64,000 bases of DNA from positions 124,075-188,074 of the forward strand of contig NZ_MUXN01000024.1 of NCBI RefSeq assembly GCF_001995215.1, in the 5' to 3' direction. This DNA is from Amycolatopsis azurea DSM 43854. Lineage in GTDB: Bacteria > Actinomycetota > Actinomycetes > Mycobacteriales > Pseudonocardiaceae. A model generated the notes under the pieces. That model searched no databases, was not told the DNA's origin, and saw only the letters and a list, made by a program, of their open reading frames with translations. Below are positions 24,653 through 32,359 of this stretch, one piece after another; positions within the stretch are counted from its first letter, which is position 1, and the number at the start of each line of letters is the position of its first letter. The position numbers were made by a program, and so were the translations under genes.

Positions 24653-25564
24653 ATGGCAGCGACACGGCAGCAAACCATCGACGTCGATCTGGGCGGACGC
24701 ACGGTCCCGGTCCCGAAAGGCGGCCTCTACGACCGGTACCGGATGAACACCGAACTCGACGAGATCGCCCGTGACCCGCGGGTCCCCGGTGTCGAGTTCT
24801 TCCGGCGGTTGCCGAAGACCAGGGTCGACTCGCGAATCGGTCCCACGCTCACACCGAACTTCTACTACCGGATCTCGACGGCCCGGCTCACGATGATCGC
24901 CCGCTCCCGGTCGATCCGCGCCCGCCTGCCCCGCGAACTGGCCCCGTTGGAGGTCGCGCCGGGCTTCGGACTGGTCTCGGTCATGTTCTTCCGCTACGAC
25001 GTGTGCGACATCGACTTCTACACCGAAGCCGCGGTCGGCATCGCCGTCCGTCCGGCACGCCACGGGAAGCTCGGGCTGGTCGATCTCGTCGCGGGGCTCA
25101 AGAACGACCACCTCGACACCTACGTGCTCTCCTTGCCGGTCAGCACCGAAATCGCCCAGGTCCGCGGCCACGACGGCTACGGCTTCCCCAAGTGGGTCAC
25201 CGAGCTCGACGTCGACATCGACGCGAACCGCACCACCGCACGCGTCGCCGATGATGACGGCGACACCGACATCGCGCTTTCGGCGAGCACGCCGGCTCAG
25301 TCCACTTATCCGACGGGGACCCGGGTTTCGGCGCTCACCTCGTACACCACGATCGACGGCGCCTGGCACTCGACGCTGAGCCAGACCAACGTGCTCTCCG
25401 CCGGGACCGCGCGCTTCCCGCGTGACGTCGACCTCCAACTGGGACAAGGGCGGATGGCCGAAGACCTGCGATCGCTCGACCCGAGCAAGACCGTCCAGTT
25501 CGACGTCGTCACCGAAGGGCAGCTTGCTCTGCACCTGCCCGCGCCTATCTCGGTCCGGAGCTGA
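24653..25564 (+). CDS. Acetoacetate decarboxylase-family protein
   Basis: This 303-aa protein is of the acetoacetate decarboxylase (ADC) superfamily, recognised by LAPLEVAPGFGLVSVMFF, the Y-T-E-A-A-V-G-I-A-V strand and the conserved GHDGYGFPKWVTEL segment. True ADCs decarboxylate through a Schiff-base lysine; a lysine lies near the expected place, but I cannot assign it safely. Many actinobacterial relatives are aldolase/dehydratase-like rather than decarboxylases. It is the third gene of the TetR-controlled operon, 17 bases after the DJ-1-like gene, with AGGAG before the ATG. Its 3' end overlaps the convergent alpha/beta-hydrolase gene by 20 bases. Confidence 0.82.
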   Translation: MAATRQQTIDVDLGGRTVPVPKGGLYDRYRMNTELDEIARDPRVPGVEFFRRLPKTRVDSRIGPTLTPNFYYRISTARLTMIARSRSIRARLPRELAPLEVAPGFGLVSVMFFRYDVCDIDFYTEAAVGIAVRPARHGKLGLVDLVAGLKNDHLDTYVLSLPVSTEIAQVRGHDGYGFPKWVTELDVDIDANRTTARVADDDGDTDIALSASTPAQSTYPTGTRVSALTSYTTIDGAWHSTLSQTNVLSAGTARFPRDVDLQLGQGRMAEDLRSLDPSKTVQFDVVTEGQLALHLPAPISVRS

Positions 25565-26381
25565 AGAAACCGGCAAGGGCGCGGGCGATCGGCTCCGGGG
25601 AGTTCTCGGTCGGGATGTGGCTCGCGCCCGGGACGCGGACGAGGGTGGTTCGCGGGATCTCCGAGGCGAACTTCTCGGCGTACTCCACTCTTTCGAAGGC
25701 GTCGTCTTCGCCCCAGATCGCCATCTTGGGCGTCGAGGAGCGCCGCAACGCGGGAACGAGATCGAGGGTGTAGCGGCTTTCGGCCGCGCCCGCCATGGCC
25801 AGCCAGGAGCGGCGGCACCTCGGATCGGACCACGGTTCCAGATACTCGGCGACCAGCTGCTCGGTGGCGGCCCCCGCGAGGTCGGTCGTCACGGCCCGGC
25901 GGCGGGCGAGGAGAAATTCGTCGGCGGTGGCCGCCCGCGCCAGGAGCCGGGCCACGTGGGGCGCCGGCCAGGAGTCGTAGGTGACCGAGTTGACCAGGGC
26001 CAGCCGGGTGATCTCCAGGTCTCCCTGGGCGAGGAGATGCTGGGCGACGGCGCCGCCGATGTCGTGACCGACGACGGCGATCGGCTCGGAGAGCCCCAGC
26101 GTCGCCGCGAACCGCGCCACCCACTCCGCGAGCGCCGGGACGGTCGCCGTTTCCACGGTGAGCTCACCGCCCGAATGCCCCACGCCGGGAAAGTCGACCG
26201 CGATGGGCCGCAGTCCCGCCTCGGTGAGTCCGTTCAGGACGGGAAGCCACACTCGGCTCCAGTATGTTCCGTGCAGCAGCAAGACGGCCGGGCCGTCCTG
26301 TCCCGCCGTCAGGTAGCTGATGGTTTCGCCGTCGACCTGGACCGTGGTCCGCAGGACGCCTGTTTCGGTGGTCTTGCCCAT
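25545..26381 (-). CDS. Alpha/beta-hydrolase with aspartate nucleophile
   Basis: A 278-aa alpha/beta-hydrolase: oxyanion-hole HGT (residues 37-39), nucleophile elbow VVGHDIGG with D107 as nucleophile, acid in WGEDDAF and a histidine in VPGASHIP. An Asp nucleophile points to the haloalkane dehalogenase/epoxide hydrolase branch rather than esterases. The second conserved residue in dehalogenases (Trp next to Asp) is Ile here, so epoxide hydrolase or another activity is more likely. It lies 80 bases downstream of the TetR gene on the same strand and is probably co-transcribed. Confidence 0.88.
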   Translation of the reverse strand: MGKTTETGVLRTTVQVDGETISYLTAGQDGPAVLLLHGTYWSRVWLPVLNGLTEAGLRPIAVDFPGVGHSGGELTVETATVPALAEWVARFAATLGLSEPIAVVGHDIGGAVAQHLLAQGDLEITRLALVNSVTYDSWPAPHVARLLARAATADEFLLARRRAVTTDLAGAATEQLVAEYLEPWSDPRCRRSWLAMAGAAESRYTLDLVPALRRSSTPKMAIWGEDDAFERVEYAEKFASEIPRTTLVRVPGASHIPTENSPEPIARALAGFFSSGPR

Positions 26382-26461
26382 GAGACCACTGTGGATCCGG
26401 GCAGGCTCCCGGTCGAGGGGCCGGGAAGACAGTCATCGTCGCATTCCTGCCAGGCGTCCGT

Positions 26462-27037
26462 TCAGGAGCGGCAGGTGCCCATCCCGCGCCACAGCAGGTC
26501 GAGCAGGTCCGCGACGTCGCGCCGCCACTCGCCGTTCGGATCCAAGTACAGAAGGCCGCCCAGGCCGCGCAGGACGGTCTCGGGTTTCAGGTCGGAGCGG
26601 ACGGTTCCGGCGTCGACGTTGGCTTTCAGCAGCGTGAAGACCGCGCCGACCATCGCCTCGTAGGCTCCGGCGGGCAGTTCGCCGCGGGAGCTGGTCACGG
26701 CGCGCAGGGCGTCGGCCAGGCCGCGTTTGGTCATCATGTAGTGCGCCAGGTGGTCGGTCGTCCACTTCCGGAAAGCCTGCTCCGGCGAGTGCTTTTCGAG
26801 CAGGATCGGCACGATGTCGACGAGCTGGCGCACTTCGCGTTCGTAGACCGCCAGGATGAGGGCCTCCGGGGTCGGGAAGTGCCGGTACACCGTGCCGACG
26901 CCGACCTCGGCCTGCTTCGCGATGGCGTTGAACGAGACCTCGCCCGACCCGGCCAGTGACTTCGCCGCGGTGGCGAGGATGCGCTCGTGGTTGCGCCGGG
27001 TGTCCGCCCGCCGGGGACTCACCGATCCCGTCGTCAT
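26462..27037 (-). CDS. TetR-family regulator
   Basis: This protein has 191 aa from an ATG with AGGAG upstream; the frame extends a further 58 codons towards the promoter, but without family character. It has the TetR HTH (VSFNAIAKQAEVGVGTVYRHFPTPEAL) and a C-terminal domain with LRGLGGLLYLDPNGEW, common among actinobacterial TetR proteins next to dehydrogenases. It is divergent from the molybdenum hydroxylase operon, with a long near-perfect palindrome between, and upstream of the hydrolase gene, so it could control both sides. Confidence 0.9.
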   Translation of the reverse strand: MTTGSVSPRRADTRRNHERILATAAKSLAGSGEVSFNAIAKQAEVGVGTVYRHFPTPEALILAVYEREVRQLVDIVPILLEKHSPEQAFRKWTTDHLAHYMMTKRGLADALRAVTSSRGELPAGAYEAMVGAVFTLLKANVDAGTVRSDLKPETVLRGLGGLLYLDPNGEWRRDVADLLDLLWRGMGTCRS

Positions 27038-27154
27038 CGCCGCTCCTGTCCTCCGATCCCGCTCTCCGGTGAATGTAACCGAGGAATCCACCGGACCTGG
27101 AGTGACTCTAGGGCGAGTATCGACATTGCGGAGCGGTTTGCATTCCGCTAGCTT

Positions 27155-27188
27155 GAAATCGAAGCGGATGAATATCCGGTTCGATTTC
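27155..27188. promoter_or_regulatory. 34-bp near-perfect palindrome between tetR and the hydroxylase operon
   Basis: Arms GAAATCGAAGCGGAT (27155-27169) and ATCCGGTTCGATTTC (27174-27188) pair over 15 positions with a single mismatch, around a GAAT centre. It is 73 bases from the start of the iron-sulfur subunit gene and 117 from tetR. A smaller inverted repeat GCGGA-N11-TCCGC lies just upstream (27128-27148). Confidence 0.65.
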
Positions 27189-27261
27189 GCGAACGGACTC
27201 CCCACCACCACAACCTACGCCGTCGGGCCCTCGGCCCGCACGATCGGCGGAAAGAGATCCA

Positions 27262-27714
27262 GTGGACATCTCTCTCGAAGTCAATGGCAGGACGGAACAG
27301 CTGAGTGTCGATCCAGGGGTGACACTGCTGGACACACTGCGGGAGCGGCTCGCCGTCACGGGTCCGAAGAAGGGCTGCGACCGGGGACAGTGCGGCGCCT
27401 GCACGGTGCACGTCGGTGGACGGCCGGTGCTCTCCTGCCTCACCTTGGCCGCCACCGTGAAACAGCCGGTGACCACGGTCGAAGCATTGTCCACAGAGGA
27501 CGGACTGCATCCCGTCCAGCAGGCGTTCGTCGACCAGGACGCCCTTCAGTGCGGATTCTGCACCTCCGGGCAGATCATGTCGGCGGTCGCGGCCGTCGAG
27601 CAGGACGTCGAGGACGTCCGTGAGTTCATGTCCGGCAACCTCTGCCGATGCTCGGCCTACCCGAACATCGTCGCGGCGATCGAGCAGGCGAGGCGGGTCG
27701 ATGCGTCCCTTTGA
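27262..27714 (+). CDS. [2Fe-2S] subunit of a molybdenum hydroxylase (PaoA/XdhC-like)
   Basis: This 150-aa iron-sulfur subunit has both clusters of the xanthine dehydrogenase family: the plant-type ferredoxin motif CDRGQCGAC plus a cysteine 11 residues on, and the C-terminal QCGFCTSG with NLCRCSAY. It passes electrons from the molybdenum centre to FAD. There is no Tat signal peptide, unlike E. coli PaoA, so this complex should stay in the cytoplasm. The start is a GTG after an A/G-rich stretch. It overlaps the FAD-subunit gene by 14 bases. Confidence 0.92.
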   Translation: MDISLEVNGRTEQLSVDPGVTLLDTLRERLAVTGPKKGCDRGQCGACTVHVGGRPVLSCLTLAATVKQPVTTVEALSTEDGLHPVQQAFVDQDALQCGFCTSGQIMSAVAAVEQDVEDVREFMSGNLCRCSAYPNIVAAIEQARRVDASL

Positions 27715-28660
27715 GCTGCTCGCACCCGAGACCGTCGAGGACGCCGTCTCCTCGCCCGGCACGTTCCTGGCGGGTGGAACAACCCTTGTCGACCTGATGA
27801 AACTCAACGTGCTCACCCCGCAGCACGTGCTGGACATCAACGCGGTGCCGTTGCGCGGCATCGACACCGCCGACGGGCTGCGGTTCGGCGCGCTGGAGCG
27901 GATGAGCGACATCGCCGGGCACCCGGGCGTGTACCCGGCGATCTCCCGCGCGCTGCTGCTCAGCGCCTCACAGCAGATCCGGAACATGGCCAGCATCGGC
28001 GGGAACCTGATGCAGCGCACGCGCTGCTCGTACTTCCGTGACGTCGCCATGCCGTGCAACCGCCGGGTTCCCGGCAGTGGCTGCCCGGCGATCTCGGGCG
28101 CGAACCGGATGCACGCGGTGCTGGGCACGAGCGATTCGTGCGTCGCGACCCACGCCAGCGACGTGGCCGTCGCCCTGGTCGCTCTGGACGCACGGCTCCG
28201 GCTGATCAGCGCGACCGGGACTCGCACCGTCGACCTGGCCTCGTTCTATCGCCTGCCCGGTGACACCCCCGAGGTGGAGAACGACCTGCGCCCCGGTGAA
28301 CTGATCGCCGAGGTCGAGGTCCCTCGCCTGGACTGGGCGTCGAACTCCACGTACGTCAAGGTGCGGGACAGGCAGTCCTACGAGTTCGCGCTGTGCTCCG
28401 CCGCGGTCGCGCTGCACGTCGAGGACTCGCGCGTCGTCGACGCCAGGGTCGCGGCCGGTGGCGTGGCGACCGTGCCGTGGCGGCTGCCCGCGGTCGAGGA
28501 GGCCCTGCGCGGCGCGCCCGCGACCGTCGAGGCGTTCGAAGAGGCCGCGGCACTGGCCGCCGAGGGTGCGCGCCCGTTGTCCGCGAACGGATTCAAACCG
28601 TCGCTGCTGCGCCGGACCATCGTCCGCGCGCTGCTCGAACTGACCGAGGGGAACCGCTGA
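27701..28660 (+). CDS. FAD-binding subunit with extra [4Fe-4S] motif (PaoB-like)
   Basis: This 319-aa protein carries the FAD loops FLAGGTTLVDLMK and ASIGGNLMQRT. A cysteine-rich insertion, RCSYFRDVAMPCNRRVPGSGC, plus a cysteine in SDSCVATH matches the additional [4Fe-4S] site of PaoB (YagS)-type aldehyde oxidoreductases and is absent from ordinary xanthine dehydrogenase FAD subunits. The start ATG lies inside the end of the [2Fe-2S] gene in another frame. The stop overlaps the large-subunit ATG (TGATG). Confidence 0.92.
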   Translation: MRPFELLAPETVEDAVSSPGTFLAGGTTLVDLMKLNVLTPQHVLDINAVPLRGIDTADGLRFGALERMSDIAGHPGVYPAISRALLLSASQQIRNMASIGGNLMQRTRCSYFRDVAMPCNRRVPGSGCPAISGANRMHAVLGTSDSCVATHASDVAVALVALDARLRLISATGTRTVDLASFYRLPGDTPEVENDLRPGELIAEVEVPRLDWASNSTYVKVRDRQSYEFALCSAAVALHVEDSRVVDARVAAGGVATVPWRLPAVEEALRGAPATVEAFEEAAALAAEGARPLSANGFKPSLLRRTIVRALLELTEGNR

Positions 28661-30834
28661 TGGCCGGCAGGGTGGACGGACCGCTGAAGGTCACCGGCCG
28701 GGCCGATTACGGGGCGGACCACACCTTCCCCGGCTTGGTTCACGGCTACGTCGTGCTCAGTACGATCGCGCACGGCGAGATCGAGGCGATGGAGGTCACG
28801 GCGGCGAAGAGCGCTCCGGGCGTGATCGGGGTGTATTCGCCGTTCGATCCCCTGGAACTGAAGACACCGGCCACGGCGTTCCTGGGCGCGACCTGGGTTC
28901 CGTTGCAGGACAAGGAAGTCGCCTACTACGGTCAGCCGATCGGCTTCGTCGTCGCCGAGACCTACGAGCAGGCGCGCGATGCGGCGATGCTGGTCGAGGT
29001 CACCTATCGGTCCCGGCCCGCGCTGACTTCGTTCGAAGACGGCCTCGCGACGGCCGAGGAGGCGCCGGCCTCGAGAGGCGTGCCGGCGTCGCTCTCGGTG
29101 CTCGCGCCCGGGGTCGAGTCCATCGAGGAAGCGCTGGACGCGAGCCCGGTGGTCGTCGAAGCCACGTACTCCACCGCGACCCAGAACCACGCCGCGATGG
29201 AACCGCATTCCGCGGTCGCGGCGTGGGGCCCCGACGGCCTGACGATCCACAGCGGCAACCAGGGATCCGATATCCAGGCCGCGGAGCTGGCCGGTGCGCT
29301 GGACGTGAGCCCGGCCGACGTGCACGCGGTGAACCCGTTCGTGGGCGGGGCGTTCGGCGGCAAGGGCCGCACGTCCGTGCCCGCCTTCCTGGCCGCGGCT
29401 GCGGCGAGGGTCCTGGACAGGCCGGTGAAGGCCGCGCTAAGCCGGGAACAGGTCTTCACCGCGACAGCGGGCCGCGCCGCGACCGTGCAGAAGATCGCCC
29501 TCGGCGCGGAACACGACGGCACGCTCAACGCCCTGCGCCACGACTCCTGGTGCAGCACGGCGGCGGACCGGTCGTTCGTCGAGCCGACGTCGCACGGCAC
29601 CTCGCGCGAGTGGTACGCGACCAGGAACCTGGCCATCAGCCAGAAGATGGTGCCGCTGAACATCCCGCCGACGACGTTCATGCGGGCGCCGGGGGAGGCA
29701 CCCGGGTCCTTCGCGCTGGAGAGCGCGATCGACGAGCTCGCCGTGGCGCTGAAGATGGATCCGATCGAGCTGCGCCAGCGGAACAACTCGAACGCGCCGC
29801 CCGGCAACGATCTGCAATGGTCGAGCAAGCACCTCGACGAATGCTTCCGCGTCGGCGCGGCCCGCTTCGGCTGGTCGGACCGTTCACCTCAGGGGAAGAC
29901 CGACGGTGACTGGCTCGTGGGCATCGGCACGGCCACCGCCATGTTCCCCGCGCTGCGGTTCCCGGCCACGATCGAGGTCACCCTGCTGCCCGACGACACG
30001 GCCGTCGTCGCGACCAGCGGGGCGGACCCGGGGACGGGACTGCTGACGGTACTTTCCTTGGTGGGCGGGGAATCACTCGACATTTCACCCGACCGGGTGG
30101 AGCCGCGGCTCGGTGACTCGACGCTGCCGCCCGGGGGCATGTCCGGTGGTTCGACGGCGACGGCGAGCGCGGGATCGGCCATCATGATCGCCGCCGCCAA
30201 GGCGATCGACGACCTGCTGAAGCTGGCGTCCGCACCGGGCGCGCCGTTCGAAGGCCTGGAAGTCTCCTACGCGGACGGCAAGGTGTTCGCCGAGGGCCGG
30301 ACGATGACGTTCGGCGAGCTGCTGCGGGCGTTGAACCGCCCGTCGCTCTCCGTGGCCGGTTCGTCGGCGCCCGGCGAAGAGCTGACGAAGCACTCGTTCA
30401 GCTCGTTCGGTGCCCAGTTCTGCGAAGTCCGCGTGCACAAGTGGACGCGGGAGATCCGCGTGTCCCGCATGCTCGGCGTGTTCGACGCGGGCCGGATCAT
30501 CAACCCGGTGGCGGCGCGCAGCCAGATCATCGGAGGCATGATCTGGGGCGTGTCGGCCGCACTGCACGAGGGACTGGAGATCGAGGCGAACGGACGGCTC
30601 GCCAACGGTGACTTCGCGAGCTACCTGATCCCGGTGAACGCGGACATCCCCGAGGTCGACGTCCATTTCGTCGAGTACCCCGACACGCTGCACAACCCGG
30701 TCGGCGCGAAGGGCATCGGCGAGATCGGCACCGTCGGGATGGCGGCCGCCGTCGCGAACGCCGTCCACAACGCCACCGGTATCCGGGTGCGACACATCCC
30801 GATCCAGATCGAGGACCTGCTCGAGGACTCGTAG
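28660..30834 (+). CDS. Molybdopterin-binding catalytic subunit (PaoC/YagR-like)
   Basis: The 724-aa catalytic subunit has the molybdopterin-contact motifs GGAFGGKGRT and FMRAPGEAPGSFALES, and near the C-terminus GAKGIGEIGTVG with the glutamate used for base catalysis. Size and order (small, FAD, large) match PaoABC-type aldehyde oxidoreductases, which oxidise aromatic and other aldehydes to acids using a molybdenum-cytosine-dinucleotide cofactor. The frame extends further upstream as a shadow of the FAD gene; the ATG with its one-base overlap is the natural start. No dedicated cofactor-insertion chaperone (PaoD/XdhC) follows, so it must rely on one elsewhere. Confidence 0.92.
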   Translation: MAGRVDGPLKVTGRADYGADHTFPGLVHGYVVLSTIAHGEIEAMEVTAAKSAPGVIGVYSPFDPLELKTPATAFLGATWVPLQDKEVAYYGQPIGFVVAETYEQARDAAMLVEVTYRSRPALTSFEDGLATAEEAPASRGVPASLSVLAPGVESIEEALDASPVVVEATYSTATQNHAAMEPHSAVAAWGPDGLTIHSGNQGSDIQAAELAGALDVSPADVHAVNPFVGGAFGGKGRTSVPAFLAAAAARVLDRPVKAALSREQVFTATAGRAATVQKIALGAEHDGTLNALRHDSWCSTAADRSFVEPTSHGTSREWYATRNLAISQKMVPLNIPPTTFMRAPGEAPGSFALESAIDELAVALKMDPIELRQRNNSNAPPGNDLQWSSKHLDECFRVGAARFGWSDRSPQGKTDGDWLVGIGTATAMFPALRFPATIEVTLLPDDTAVVATSGADPGTGLLTVLSLVGGESLDISPDRVEPRLGDSTLPPGGMSGGSTATASAGSAIMIAAAKAIDDLLKLASAPGAPFEGLEVSYADGKVFAEGRTMTFGELLRALNRPSLSVAGSSAPGEELTKHSFSSFGAQFCEVRVHKWTREIRVSRMLGVFDAGRIINPVAARSQIIGGMIWGVSAALHEGLEIEANGRLANGDFASYLIPVNADIPEVDVHFVEYPDTLHNPVGAKGIGEIGTVGMAAAVANAVHNATGIRVRHIPIQIEDLLEDS

Positions 30835-30894
30835 GGCTCGGGAGCGGTAAGGCAGTGTCGTCGTGATGGCTCGGTCGCCCGAGTACCGGTTTCT

Positions 30895-30953
30895 GTTGTC
30901 GCGAAAGCCACTTTCGGGACGTCTGGTGTCCCGAAAGTGGCTTTCGCGACAAC
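30895..30953. repeat. 26-bp-arm inverted repeat of the GAAAGTGGCTTTCGC type
   Basis: Two perfect 26-base arms (30895-30920 and 30928-30953) surround a 7-base loop and contain GCGAAAGCCACTTTCG and its complement. It begins 61 bases after the hydroxylase operon and probably terminates it. The element belongs with the second hairpin 100 bases on, sharing the GCGAAAGCCACTTTCG core. I see nothing else in 30835-31133. Confidence 0.8.
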
Positions 30954-31050
30954 GTCGGTCCGGTGCGCGTCTGCGTCACCCCACGCCGAGGGCCTTTACG
31001 CACAGCGGAGAGGCCGGACGTGTGTCGTGTGCTTTCCGGCGGCGCCCAGC

Positions 31051-31103
31051 GTTGCGAAAGCCACTTTCGCAACCTTCAACGTTGCGAAAGTGGCTTTCGC
31101 AAC
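31051..31103. repeat. 23-bp-arm inverted repeat, second copy of the same family
   Basis: Perfect 23-base arms (31051-31073 and 31081-31103) flank the loop CTTCAAC. Each arm is itself nearly palindromic (GTTGCGAAAG, then CCA, then CTTTCGCAAC), so alternative folds are possible. It lies 30 bases downstream of the SARP gene's stop and so could terminate transcripts from both sides. Confidence 0.8.
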
Positions 31104-31133
31104 CTCCGAAGCCTCCCGGGAGGGGCAGGCGGG

Positions 31134-31859
31134 CTAGCGCGAAGTCATGTAAGGCAGAAGGTGGCGGAGGGCCTCGGAAGGTTCGAGACCCAGTTCCTCC
31201 AGCAAGGTTCGACGGCACTGCAAGTACTGGTGCTGCGCCGCCGCGCGGTTGCCGGCGGCGAGGTGCGCGTCGATGAGCGCCTGATGCGCGCTTTCCCGCA
31301 ACGGCTCGGCATGGACGGCGGCCAGTCCGGCGGCGACGGCCTCACCGTACCGGCCCGCGGTGGTGAGCCGCTTCGCCATGGCTTCCAGCGCATACAGCCG
31401 CAGTTGGTGGTACTGCTCCTGCTCGATGAGCACCCACTCGTTGTCCGACCACTCGGGCAAAAGGTCCGCTGAGAGGTCGTCGCGGGTCTGCCGGTTCAGG
31501 ATGTCGTCGCACCGGCAGGACTCGTCGAGGAGGCGGTGCGCGTGGGTGACCGCGTCGTGAATGTCGACGGTTATGTTGTCCACCAACGCCATTTCGTGGA
31601 CCGACGCGTCGATGACGTGGTGCCCGGTGCGCGACGCGCGCCAGAGCGACGAGCGCAGGTTCGCGTTGGCGCGTGTCGTCGGCGCCTCCGGCCACAGCGT
31701 GCGCGCCACGAAGGTTCGCGGCTGAGGCCGATCCTGCAACGCGAGGAAGGCGAGTAATCGCTGCGCGCTGGACGACAGCGCCACCCGGTCGTCCCCGACG
31801 AGCAGCGCGAAACCCTTGAGCAGGCGCAATGTCACGATCTGTTCTGCTTCTGTGCGCAT
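31134..31859 (-). CDS. SARP/AfsR-type transcription activator (winged helix + BTAD)
   Basis: This protein has 241 aa from the ATG at 31859. The N-terminal ~95 residues form an OmpR-like winged helix as in SARPs (LLKGFALLVGDDRVALSSSA, QRLLAFLALQDRP, NANLRSSLWR). The rest is a bacterial transcriptional activator domain with TPR-like helices (LYALEAMAKRLTTAGRYGEA, AHQALIDAHLAAGN, EELGLEPSEAL). SARPs bind direct heptamers spaced by 11 bp and normally activate secondary-metabolite clusters. Two such heptamers lie upstream of this gene and three upstream of the neighbouring injection-system operon, which runs the other way, so this is the likely activator of that operon. Confidence 0.9.
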   Translation of the reverse strand: MRTEAEQIVTLRLLKGFALLVGDDRVALSSSAQRLLAFLALQDRPQPRTFVARTLWPEAPTTRANANLRSSLWRASRTGHHVIDASVHEMALVDNITVDIHDAVTHAHRLLDESCRCDDILNRQTRDDLSADLLPEWSDNEWVLIEQEQYHQLRLYALEAMAKRLTTAGRYGEAVAAGLAAVHAEPLRESAHQALIDAHLAAGNRAAAQHQYLQCRRTLLEELGLEPSEALRHLLPYMTSR

Positions 31860-31945
31860 CGGTTCCCCAACCTCTGCCCGGCGCCGATCCGATCGTTCCC
31901 GCTGTTGGGACAATTCGCGTCCGCAACGCGGAACGTTACCGGGAA

Positions 31946-31976
31946 ATTATCGGACCGCGGCGTCAACGGGGCGTCA
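31946..31976 (-). promoter_or_regulatory. SARP-type promoter: two TGACGCC heptamers plus GATAAT
   Basis: Read on the minus strand, TGACGCC (31976-31970), four bases, TGACGCC (31965-31959), seven bases, then GATAAT (31951-31946). Two identical heptamers with an 11-bp period ending 7-8 bp before a -10 box is the textbook SARP-dependent promoter. It points at the SARP gene itself, whose ATG is 87 bases further on, suggesting autoregulation. Confidence 0.7.
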
Positions 31977-32150
31977 CGAGAACGTCATCGTGCCTGTTCC
32001 GAGCTCTTCCAGCCAGGTCTGCACCGCCGCGTGCACCGCTTCCGGTGACGAGACCACGAGCGATCTGGCGTCGTTCGTGCCGACGGTGAAGATGACGCGG
32101 ACCCGCAGCGCTTGGGGCTTCCCGCCTTCCAGCCACGCTCGGAGAACCAT
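31974..32150 (-). CDS. Small hypothetical protein, 58 aa
   Basis: A small frame upstream of the SARP gene on the same strand reads MVLRAWLEGGKPQ, RVRVIFTVGTNDARSLVV, SPEAVHAAVQTWLEEL. The beta-beta-alpha pattern looks like a real small actinobacterial protein rather than a random frame. An in-frame GTG at 32180 is an alternative start; neither has a strong ribosome site. Its stop codon lies inside the first SARP heptamer. Function unknown. Confidence 0.45.
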   Translation of the reverse strand: MVLRAWLEGGKPQALRVRVIFTVGTNDARSLVVSSPEAVHAAVQTWLEELGTGTMTFS

Positions 32151-32254
32151 GCTGGCGGAACGTTCCTCGGGTGGCTTCACCGGAGCAGGATGCGCGCAGG
32201 CACGTCACCACCGCGTAGACGCCGCGTGTGCGGGCACGTCAACAGCCGCGGAGG

Positions 32255-32283
32255 CGACGCCGTGGTGACGCAGGCGCGACGCG
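32255..32283 (+). promoter_or_regulatory. Three 11-bp-phased SARP-like heptamers upstream of the eCIS operon
   Basis: CGACGCC (32255), TGACGCA (32266) and CGACGCG (32277) are separated by exactly four bases each and match TGACGCC of the SARP gene's own promoter at 5-6 of 7 positions. The first eCIS gene starts 77 bases downstream. No good -10 box is visible 8 bp after the last heptamer, so the promoter itself is not fixed. GGCACGTCA also occurs three times nearby (32199, 32233, 32327). The rest of 32151-32359 holds no gene. Confidence 0.55.
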
Positions 32284-32359
32284 CGGATCGCGGACCTGCC
32301 ACGGCACCCCTGCGATGCTGCGCCCTGGCACGTCATGGATGCGCCAGGGGAGGACCGGC

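Noticed and set aside
30863..31276. Frames spanning the large inverted repeats
   Set aside because: They arise from translating the palindromic repeats (repeated F-R-N / S-H-F-R type peptides) and have no independent support.
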